Below the pieces are notes generated by a model that was not told where the DNA came from, did no database searches, and saw only the letters and a list, made by a program, of their open reading frames with translations. The position numbers were made by a program, and so were the translations under genes. From an uncultured Methylocystaceae bacterium (GTDB lineage: Bacteria; Pseudomonadota; Alphaproteobacteria; Rhizobiales; Beijerinckiaceae), in contig CAIQCB010000021.1 in NCBI GenBank assembly GCA_903870245.1, positions 1 to 38,087 of the forward strand: 38,087 nt of DNA, written 5' to 3'. Of the stretch, positions 27,432-33,657 are shown one piece after another (the first letter of the stretch is position 1; each line of letters opens with the position of its first letter).

Positions 27432-30278
27432 ATGAGTAAGGCTCTTTCGCGCAATTCTTCCGGCCCCGACGACGCAACCCGCGCCGCCCTGCGCCAGACC
27501 GCGCCGCGCGAGGACGCAACTCCGGGACGCTGGATCGACGAGGTGATGCGTCCTCGTGGACAGCAACAGGCCAGGGAACAGACCAATCACAGGGTATGGA
27601 AAGATCAATCCGAACTTGCCAACTCGCTGGCGTTGGAGCCGGGACCGCGAGTGGCTGAGATTGCAAGGCGTCTTCAACAGCGTCATGACGCTGTGACTCA
27701 TGACGTTTTGACGCAATCGTTGGCGGCTGCGGGACGGCGTCTTGACGATGTCAGGGCGCGAAGTCAGGCTCAGCAGGGCATTGAGGATATAGCGGCCCTG
27801 CGCCGGGAACTCCTCGAACTGCAGCGGATAACCGAGACCGCAAGCGCCAAGCGATCACATACGTTCCGGGAAGAGATCGATGAACTGCTCGATCTTCTCG
27901 ACGATCACATCAAGGCGCAAAGAAACACCGGCGTTTCCGAAACGCTCCTCGCCCCGGCGACAGAGATCTCCGAACAGCTCAGACTCGCCGTCGCCAACCT
28001 CGATCGCGATGCGGACATCGGGGATATTCGCGCTGATATCGACGCGATTGGGCGGCGACTCGAGGCGTTGTGCGGACCGAATTCGAGTTCTACGATCGCG
28101 CTCGCCGATCTGTCACGTCAGTTTGGCGCGCTTCGACAGCAGCTGTTGCGATTTACAACAGAGTCTCCTGAGATAGCCAGATTTGAAGCCGGGCTTTTGG
28201 AGCTCGCGCGTCATGTCTGCATGCTGGCGGAGTCAGGGGCTCTGGCGCAAAGTCGATATGCGCGGGATCTTGAGGCCCTCTCCCGGTCGATCGCCGAACT
28301 TGTCGCGGCGGAGACGGATCGCGGACTTGCGGTTATTGGACGCCAGATGTCGGCGGTGGTCGCCGATTTCGGCGGAGCCCTTGATCGCGCCGGACAAAAA
28401 AATCTTGTCGAAATGGACGCCCGGCTGCGTCACTTGGGAGACTCGCTATCTCAATCACTGTCGCAACATCTCGAAGCGAGTCTCTCGCGTCACGCCGCCG
28501 ATACGGCAAAGTTGCAGAGCCTGACAGAGGTTCTGGCGCAAAAAATTGACTTAGCGCTGATCGATAAAGGCCCGGAGAGCGAGATCGAGGCGCTGGGAAG
28601 ACGCATGATGCGTCTTGAGGAGAATGTTCAGGAGCCGCATGTCGCCGATCTGCTAGGCCGTCTCGACGCGATGCAGGCCGCATTGTCCAAATCTGTAGAG
28701 TCTGGCGAGAATAAACGTCAGGCCGAATTGGCTCAGCAAATCGAGAAACTGGCCGTGCGGATCGACCAGGCGCTAGAGGCTCAGGACTCCGACGCCTCTC
28801 TCAGCGGTCTCGAGACGCAAATCGGGAAGCTTGCCGCGCGCCTTGACGCCGTTCATGACGAAACGCTCAAGATGGCCGAGACCATCGCCAGACAGGCCGG
28901 AGAGGCGGCCGCGCAGGCGACGCTGGAAAAAGGCGGCGCGGCCACGCAGGCGGTAGAACAGAATGAGACCCGTGAAACCTTGCGGGCGGTCCAGGAATGG
29001 CTCGGGCGCATTGGCGAGCGTTTCACCACGGTTGAAGGGGTGGTTCGGCAATTACAAGAATCGCAAAACCGCTCGCCGACGAGCGAGGTTAAAACGCCGG
29101 ATGTCGCAGATTTCATGGCCCAGATTGGCAGGGCCTCAGTTCCGACCTCGGCTGTCGACGCGCTCGCGATTCCCATGGCCGGCGAGGCGATTGCCGTTGA
29201 CGCTCGTGCGACGCAGGCGGGTTTCATCGCCGCAGCTCGCCGCGCCGCCCGCGGACGTTGGACGCAAGACGCGCAGGCGACCTTCAACGAAGCGGAGTCG
29301 CGCAGCGATGGGAGATTTTTGACAGCTGTTGCCGCGCAGCGGCGACCGGCGCTGATTGCGCTCGCGGCCGTCATGTTGTTGGCCGGAGCCTTTCAGTTAA
29401 CGCAAAGCGTCTCTTTCGATGATCCTCGCCAGATGACGGCGGCGCGAGACGAGACGCCCAAGATGCCGCAACAGCCGGTTGAAACCGCCGCTAAGGCAAA
29501 ACCCACATCGTCAAAACAGGCGTCGAGCGTCGATCCGGCGCCTGTCGGCGCGATCGTCAACCCGGGTCGTCCCGGTATCGTTGCCTCAATGAATTCCGCC
29601 ATGGCGCTGGCGACGCTCGCCGCCAATGGCGACGCGGCGGCGCAATTCGAACTCGCCAGCCGTTACGCCGATGGACGGGATATCGCGCGCGACTCCAAAC
29701 TGGCTGTTCTCTGGTTCGAAAAAGCCGCGAAGCAGGGCCTTGCGCCCGCGCAATATCGTTTGGGCACGCTTTACGAAAAGGGTCTTGGCGTTGAGCGGAA
29801 TGAAACCGCCGCCATGGACTGGTATCGTCGCGCAGCTGACGCCGGAAATACTCGCGCTATGCATAATCTGGCCGTGATGCTGGCGGAGGGCGGCGAGGGC
29901 AAGCCGGATTACGCCGCCGCCGCCGATTGGTTCCGCAAGGCGGCGGACCTTGGCTTGCGTGACAGTCAATACAATCTGGCGATCCTTTACGCACGCGGAC
30001 TGGGGGTCGAGACCAGTCTCGTTGAGTCTTACCTCTGGTTTTCCGCCGCCGCCGCGCAGGGCGACGCCGACGCCGGCAAAAAACGCGATGAGGTCGCAGC
30101 GCGACTGGGCGCCCGCGATCTCGAAACCGCCAGGGCCCTTTTTACAGGGTTTCATGCTAAAACGCCTGTTCCGGCGGCAAATGACGTCGTAACGCCGCCC
30201 GGCGGCTGGCGCACGCCGGCGCCAACGCCCACCAGGGCGACAAACAAACCTAAAGTAAGCTGGTTTCAGTCGTTCTGA
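27432..30278 (+). CDS. PodJ-like coiled-coil membrane protein with SEL1 repeats
   Basis: This 948-residue protein has three parts. Residues 1-630 are cytoplasmic, rich in charged, heptad-like helices (RRELLELQRITETASAK; IEKLAVRIDQALEAQ). One membrane helix lies near 639-658 (RRPALIALAAVMLLAGAFQL). The outside part has about four SEL1 repeats at 725-900, such as AQYRLGTLYEKGLGVERNET. The layout matches the PodJ polar localization factor of Caulobacter and relatives, which organises a cell pole, but the peptidoglycan-binding end of PodJ is missing, and identity is based on architecture. The role may be polar growth or division. Its stop overlaps the convergent o-spanin-like gene by 13 bp. Confidence 0.65.
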   Translation: MSKALSRNSSGPDDATRAALRQTAPREDATPGRWIDEVMRPRGQQQAREQTNHRVWKDQSELANSLALEPGPRVAEIARRLQQRHDAVTHDVLTQSLAAAGRRLDDVRARSQAQQGIEDIAALRRELLELQRITETASAKRSHTFREEIDELLDLLDDHIKAQRNTGVSETLLAPATEISEQLRLAVANLDRDADIGDIRADIDAIGRRLEALCGPNSSSTIALADLSRQFGALRQQLLRFTTESPEIARFEAGLLELARHVCMLAESGALAQSRYARDLEALSRSIAELVAAETDRGLAVIGRQMSAVVADFGGALDRAGQKNLVEMDARLRHLGDSLSQSLSQHLEASLSRHAADTAKLQSLTEVLAQKIDLALIDKGPESEIEALGRRMMRLEENVQEPHVADLLGRLDAMQAALSKSVESGENKRQAELAQQIEKLAVRIDQALEAQDSDASLSGLETQIGKLAARLDAVHDETLKMAETIARQAGEAAAQATLEKGGAATQAVEQNETRETLRAVQEWLGRIGERFTTVEGVVRQLQESQNRSPTSEVKTPDVADFMAQIGRASVPTSAVDALAIPMAGEAIAVDARATQAGFIAAARRAARGRWTQDAQATFNEAESRSDGRFLTAVAAQRRPALIALAAVMLLAGAFQLTQSVSFDDPRQMTAARDETPKMPQQPVETAAKAKPTSSKQASSVDPAPVGAIVNPGRPGIVASMNSAMALATLAANGDAAAQFELASRYADGRDIARDSKLAVLWFEKAAKQGLAPAQYRLGTLYEKGLGVERNETAAMDWYRRAADAGNTRAMHNLAVMLAEGGEGKPDYAAAADWFRKAADLGLRDSQYNLAILYARGLGVETSLVESYLWFSAAAAQGDADAGKKRDEVAARLGARDLETARALFTGFHAKTPVPAANDVVTPPGGWRTPAPTPTRATNKPKVSWFQSF

Positions 30279-30472
30279 ATGATGTCCGGCCTCGAATTAT
30301 CGCAAAGCGATTTCCAGATCCGGTTGTGACGATCCGCCTGCTCTCTGGTTTTGCGCGTGTCGCGTGCGCTCCAGTAAATCGGCGTGGCGATCAGACAGAA
30401 GGTATCCGCCGGCGGCGGGGTGGGCGTGGCGCAACTGTAGAAGAACAGAAAGCCGATACAGCTTGTGTTCAT
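30266..30472 (-). CDS. Putative o-spanin (Rz1-like) of a phage lysis cassette
   Basis: This 68-residue protein has a hydrophobic N-terminus ending in a cysteine followed by prolines (SCIGFLFFYSCATPTPPPAD), the general look of a proline-rich Rz1-type outer-membrane lipoprotein, though the residue at -3 of the lipobox is Phe, not Leu. The rest contains TFCLIATPIYWSARDT and HNRIWKSLC, a segment I recall from phage lysis clusters. ATG 30472 overlaps the previous stop as ATGA. It would link outer to inner membrane and complete lysis. Position supports it more than sequence does. Confidence 0.6.
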   Translation of the reverse strand: MNTSCIGFLFFYSCATPTPPPADTFCLIATPIYWSARDTRKTREQADRHNRIWKSLCDNSRPDIIQND

Positions 30473-30714
30473 GCGTCGTCCTTGCGTTCAAAAGAACCAT
30501 CGAAGGCGGAGTCGTCGAGGTGGCGGCGATGAATCGCCGCCACCTCCTTCTCAATGATTTTAACCCGCGTGAGGATTTCGCCCTGGCGCGTCAGAGCCTC
30601 CTCCCTTGCGCGCTGTTCGCCAAGGGCGATCAGGCGATTGTCCCTCAGACAGGACGCAAGATTATCGAAGAGCCTGGCCAGTCGAACGAGCGCTTCAAAA
30701 AGAGCGGCGAGCAA
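30469..30714 (-). CDS. Small helical protein in the i-spanin position
   Basis: This 81-residue product has a hydrophobic, Leu/Ala-rich start (LAALFEALVRLARLFDNLA) and then a charged helix (GEQRAREEALTRQGEILTRV, then KIIEKEVAAIHRR). The start appears to be the TTG at 30714, 12 bp after the holin stop. Its place between holin and the Rz1-like gene fits an inner-membrane spanin, but the hydrophobic segment is short and contains charges, so a membrane anchor is doubtful. Function is inference from position. Confidence 0.5.
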   Translation of the reverse strand: MLAALFEALVRLARLFDNLASCLRDNRLIALGEQRAREEALTRQGEILTRVKIIEKEVAAIHRRHLDDSAFDGSFERKDDA

Positions 30715-30726
30715 GACGCGGCCTGC

Positions 30727-30951
30727 TCAGGTCAGTCGCGTCGAGGCGCGCAAACGCCCCCACAGGCCTATGCATTCGCCAGCAACGGCGGCGGCGGCGG
30801 CGACAAGCTCGGCGCCATGTTCGGCGGCGATGGCGGCCGCAGCCTGATTTTCCGGCGTGATGACATAGCCAAAAAAACCGCCAATTGTTGCGACGATGGC
30901 GAAGATGTTGCCCCACACGCTGACGGATTTCCACCAGGGTTTTCTATCCAT
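30727..30951 (-). CDS. Putative holin
   Basis: This 74-residue protein begins MDRKPWWKSVSVWGNIFAIV and has two hydrophobic segments: one near residues 10-28 (SVWGNIFAIVATIGGFFGYV) and an Ala-rich one near 38-60, ending in a basic tail (WGRLRASTRLT). The KxWW start, the GFFGY turn and the ITPE segment look like phage holins, which form the inner-membrane holes that let endolysin out. The start has AAGGAG at good spacing and overlaps the endolysin stop by 8 bp. A longer upstream frame is ignored because of this site. Confidence 0.7.
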   Translation of the reverse strand: MDRKPWWKSVSVWGNIFAIVATIGGFFGYVITPENQAAAAIAAEHGAELVAAAAAVAGECIGLWGRLRASTRLT

Positions 30952-31519
30952 TCGATTTCTCCTTTTCCTTCTGCGATGAAACTTTCGAATTGGCGGGTGT
31001 TTGTTGCGCCTGCAGCAGCGCGTCACGAAAAGCGTGGGCGAAAAGCGCAATCAGGCGCGCCCGATCCAGTCCGTTGACGATGCGTCGGGCGCCGATGTAA
31101 TTGACCGCGCCATCGGCGATGTAGTCGGATAGCTTGCGTCGGGTGAAAAGCCCGCGCGTCATGCCCTCGAAGGCCGCATGCAGCGCCAACGGCCATGACA
31201 TCAGATCGCCGGGTTTGGTCGCGCCGAATTTTCGGGCGTTTTCCTCCCATGTTACCTGCACGAGACCTTCGCCGACCCAGGGGTAGTATTTTTTGGTTCT
31301 CAGGTAGCGTTCGCCTCCGGCTTCGCGCACCGGGACCATGCGATGGCCCGTTTCCCACTTGATGGTCGCCAGCACATAAGCGAATTGATCGTCGCTCATG
31401 GTCGGATGATGACTGTCGCGGTAATCGAGGATGCGTCGCAGACCATCGACTTGTTGAACCGTCAGGCGCCCGCCAAACAGGGCGTGACGGATGCGCTCGA
31501 AGAAATAGCTTCTGTTCAT
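30944..31519 (-). CDS. Phage-type endolysin (GH19/lysozyme-like)
   Basis: This 191-residue protein resembles phage endolysins of the chitinase-like lysozyme fold. A likely catalytic glutamate is E56 in LATIKWETGHRMVPVREAGG. The segment YYPWVGEGLVQVTWEENARK corresponds to the conserved glycine-rich region that includes the G-x-x-Q motif of this fold, and NGLDRARLIALFAHAF follows. There is no signal peptide, so release needs the holin encoded next. GAAAGGAGCG lies upstream of ATG 31519. It leads a four-gene cassette. The exact glycosidase family assignment is uncertain. Confidence 0.75.
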   Translation of the reverse strand: MNRSYFFERIRHALFGGRLTVQQVDGLRRILDYRDSHHPTMSDDQFAYVLATIKWETGHRMVPVREAGGERYLRTKKYYPWVGEGLVQVTWEENARKFGATKPGDLMSWPLALHAAFEGMTRGLFTRRKLSDYIADGAVNYIGARRIVNGLDRARLIALFAHAFRDALLQAQQTPANSKVSSQKEKEKSNG

Positions 31520-31657
31520 GGCGTGAGAACGCTCCTTTCCGAGCGCAGTCGTGATTTGAGATTTTGGAAGCGGCGAGGGTTTTTCGGGGCGCTCAAAACG
31601 CGAAAAGATCGCCGTCGCGAATCAGCGCCAACGTCAGTTGTTGGAGACGATGGCGTC

Positions 31658-31759
31658 AGAGCGCTTTCCGCCGAAGCAGGAACCGGTTTGGCGGGACAAA
31701 GCGCGACAAAACAAAAGACCAGAGCGGCTGTCTGTTTTAATCAGACCGGGAATCGCCCT
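31658..31759. repeat. Double-hairpin intergenic repeat element, copy B
   Basis: The first hairpin pairs GCGCTTT with AAAGCGC and CCGCC with GGCGG. The A-rich linker (GCGACAAAACAAAAGA) follows, then a second hairpin with GTCTG/CAGAC around TTTTAAT. The order, linker and second stem match copy A, while the first stem differs, so the two copies are diverged members of one family. Confidence 0.6.
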
Positions 31760-31974
31760 AGTGATCCGCCGGGAGAGGGACTACGCAACCGCAAGCAAAT
31801 GTCTTCGTGAGGAAAACATGCTCCCACGGCTATGATTAAGAAATTTGGAATATATACCTATTACGCCAATGAGCGATCCGCTGTCAAGAATAAATTCCGT
31901 AATCGACGCAATTTTTGATGTACGCGATTTTTGGAGGAAAGGCCCCGTGATCGCCGCATAGCAAAAGGAATCAG

Positions 31975-32011
31975 CGCGCGCCCTTGTTCCCATGCATAGG
32001 GAGCGCGCGGG
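31975..32011 (-). terminator. Hairpin after the small secreted protein gene
   Basis: On the minus strand, GCGCGC-T-CCC pairs with GGGCGCGC around a 15-nt loop that itself contains CCC/GGG pairing. It begins 14 bases after the stop of the gene ending at 32025. Only a short T-run (CCTTTTG) follows, so termination is plausible but not certain. Confidence 0.45.
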
Positions 32012-32024
32012 AAAGGCGCTATCG

Positions 32025-32333
32025 TTAGTAGGGTTGGAATTGATCCATCACGCTGCCCCATTCGGAGTAGCGCGTCGGGTCCTGCTCGGCGAAATCCTCT
32101 TGCTCGAGGAAATAACGATCATTGTCATGCGCATTCGGACGCATGTCCCGCGACGCGCCGTCATCAAGATAATCCCTGTTGGAGGTGAGATTTCCGGGTA
32201 AAGGAATTTGAACGTCGCCGCCGCCAAGGCTGACCTGACCGTTGCCGCGTCTTGATTTGGCGAAGGCGATGTCATTGATCCCGTAAGCAAGCAGGCAGGC
32301 GAGAGCGGCTGAGAAGGTCACGAATGCGCGCAT
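32025..32333 (-). CDS. Small secreted hypothetical protein
   Basis: I do not recognise this 102-residue protein. It has an N-terminal signal peptide (FVTFSAALACLLAYG with cleavage likely after IAFA), then a mature part of about 78 residues rich in Asp, Asn and Arg (LEQEDFAEQDPTRYSEW) and ending VMDQFQPY. It has no cysteine in the mature part. It is divergent from the poly-His gene, with a 186-bp shared control region. The start ATG 32333 is clear. Confidence 0.68.
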   Translation of the reverse strand: MRAFVTFSAALACLLAYGINDIAFAKSRRGNGQVSLGGGDVQIPLPGNLTSNRDYLDDGASRDMRPNAHDNDRYFLEQEDFAEQDPTRYSEWGSVMDQFQPY

Positions 32334-32373
32334 GGGGTCTCCGACAAAAATAATTCACATGTGTTGGCTCAAG

Positions 32374-32389
32374 CTACCGGAAGCGGTAG
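32374..32389. promoter_or_regulatory. 16-bp inverted repeat in the divergent control region
   Basis: CTACCG and CGGTAG are perfectly inverted around GAAG, 41 bases upstream of the secreted-protein start (32333) and about 130 bases before the poly-His gene. It could be an operator serving both genes, or an RNA hairpin in the leader of the minus-strand gene. No known binding site was recognised. Confidence 0.45.
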
Positions 32390-32519
32390 TGTTTCGAAAG
32401 CGCTAAAAACGGCGCCAACATGAAAAGATCGGAGGCCTACTTGGTCCTTTTCCCATCATAATTCAACACTATCTATTATATTGCGCCTACCCGGGCGTTC
32501 TCATGAAGGAGACATGATC

Positions 32520-32687
32520 ATGAAAAAACTTCTGGCCGCCCTCATTCTGGGCCTCGGCGTCGCCAGCGCGCCCGTCGCCGCTTCGGCGCATACGACCGGC
32601 AAGCCGCATTCCCACAGCGCCGGCGCCTGCCATCATCACCACCATCATCACCATCACCATCACCACCATCACCACCATCATCACTGA
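32520..32687 (+). CDS. Secreted peptide with an 18-histidine C-terminal tail
   Basis: This 55-residue peptide has a signal peptide (KKLLAALILGLGVASAPVAA, cleavage likely after ASA) and a mature part of about 33 residues: HTTGKPHSHSAGAC and then 18 consecutive histidines to the stop. AAGGAG at 32506-32511 places the start at ATG 32520 rather than 32514. Histidine codons alternate CAT and CAC, so the tail is not a pure triplet repeat. Such tails bind Ni, Co, Cu or Zn, so periplasmic metal storage or delivery is likely, but no partner gene is near. The single cysteine before the tail could also bind metal. A terminator-like hairpin follows. Confidence 0.72.
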   Translation: MKKLLAALILGLGVASAPVAASAHTTGKPHSHSAGACHHHHHHHHHHHHHHHHHH

Positions 32688-32703
32688 CGCTGCGCGGGAC
32701 GCC

Positions 32704-32727
32704 GCGGACGGCCAGTGCGCCGTCCGC
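32704..32727 (+). terminator. Hairpin after the poly-His gene
   Basis: A perfect 9-bp GC-rich stem (GCGGACGGC / GCCGTCCGC) with a 6-nt loop lies 17 bases after the poly-His stop. The T-rich stretch (TTATTTCTTTCTG) begins about 13 bases later, not directly after the stem. It also faces the convergent dehydrogenase gene and may work on both strands. Confidence 0.6.
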
Positions 32728-32757
32728 TTCGTCCTAATGGTTATTTCTTTCTGTATG

Positions 32758-33657
32758 TCAGTCCTTTTTATCTCGCGCCGCGCGCAACCTGTCGAAGCCC
32801 AGCCAGCGCGCCACTAACCAGTCGCTCAATCGCGTCGGCAGCAGCGGCGGCAACACATAATCCGTAAGCAAGTTCTTCACCACGGCGATGCGCGCAGGCG
32901 GCTTCGGCGCGCAGAGCGCAAATTTCACCGCTTCGGCGACGCGCGAGGCGGGCGGCGCCGATCGCCCGTGTTCCACAGCCCATGCCTGTACGCGACGCCC
33001 GGCTGCTTCGTAGATCGTGCCGTCGAAGGGAGAGAGATCGTGGCTGTTCAGCTTGTCCCAGATGGGCGTGGCGATCATGCCGGGTTCGACCACGACGACA
33101 TCGACGCCATAGACGATCAATTCGCGTCGCAACGAGTCGGAGAGGCCTTCGAGACCGAATTTCGAAGCGTTGTAGGCGCCCATGAAGGGTTTGGCGAAAC
33201 GCCCCGCCACCGAACTCATGTTGACGATGCGCCCCGGCGCACCCTTGCGTCGGTCATTTCCGGCGCCCAACAGGGGCGCGAAGGCTTGCGTGACTTTTAA
33301 CTGACCGGTCAGATTAATGGCGATCTGGCGGCGAAAATCCTCCATGGGCAAATGAAGCAGGGGGCCTGGAAAGGCGACGCCAGCGTTATTGACGAGACCC
33401 GCCAGGGTTTCGCCGTTCAGTCGCCCACCGACCTCCTGCGCGGCGGCGTCGATCGCCGCATCGTCGAGGATGTCGAAGCGCAGCGCCGCGAAACGATCGC
33501 CAAAGCTCTGGCTGAGACGGCTGGCGTCCTCTTCGCCCCGTACCGATCCGAAAACGAAAAAGCCTGCGTCGATCAGCGTCTCGACGCAGGCAAGCCCAAT
33601 GCCGGTGGAAGCGCCAGTGACGACGACGACTTTTTTGTCGCTTGTCGTCGCGTTCAT
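32758..33657 (-). CDS. Short-chain dehydrogenase/reductase
   Basis: This 299-residue classical SDR has the nucleotide-binding TGASTGIGLACVETL at about residues 14-28, NNAGVAFPG, and the catalytic set: Ser in NMSSVAG and Tyr-x-x-x-Lys in GAYNASKFGLEGLS. The C-terminus includes a hydrophobic LLTDYVLPPLLPTRL. It reduces or oxidises an alcohol or ketone with NAD(P), but the substrate cannot be read. I chose ATG 33657 because it overlaps the thiE-amidase stop as ATGA. It is the last gene of the thiamine operon transcript, although a thiamine role is not implied. Confidence 0.88.
   Translation of the reverse strand: MNATTSDKKVVVVTGASTGIGLACVETLIDAGFFVFGSVRGEEDASRLSQSFGDRFAALRFDILDDAAIDAAAQEVGGRLNGETLAGLVNNAGVAFPGPLLHLPMEDFRRQIAINLTGQLKVTQAFAPLLGAGNDRRKGAPGRIVNMSSVAGRFAKPFMGAYNASKFGLEGLSDSLRRELIVYGVDVVVVEPGMIATPIWDKLNSHDLSPFDGTIYEAAGRRVQAWAVEHGRSAPPASRVAEAVKFALCAPKPPARIAVVKNLLTDYVLPPLLPTRLSDWLVARWLGFDRLRAARDKKD

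Larger units (their letters stand above)
31520..32024. other. Gene-poor region between lysis cassette and small secreted protein
   Basis: This 505-bp region has no gene I can support. It includes a possible operator CCAAC/GTTGG around 31628-31644 upstream of the endolysin, the repeat element copy B at 31658-31759, an AT-rich part at about 31820-31930 without a clear start, and a terminator-like hairpin near 31975-32011. An open frame of 70 codons on the minus strand at 31781-31993 lacks a ribosome site and family features. Confidence 0.55.

Noticed and set aside
30279-31519. Full prophage around the lysis genes
   Set aside because: Both flanks are host-type genes or gene-poor DNA, with no structural, replication or integration genes and no evident attachment repeats.
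31781-31993. A 70-codon minus-strand frame in the AT-rich gap
   Set aside because: No ribosome site, signal or recognised motif; likely chance.
32624-32684. His codon run as a CRISPR or microsatellite array
   Set aside because: CAT and CAC vary without period and lie in a coding frame with a signal peptide and ribosome site.
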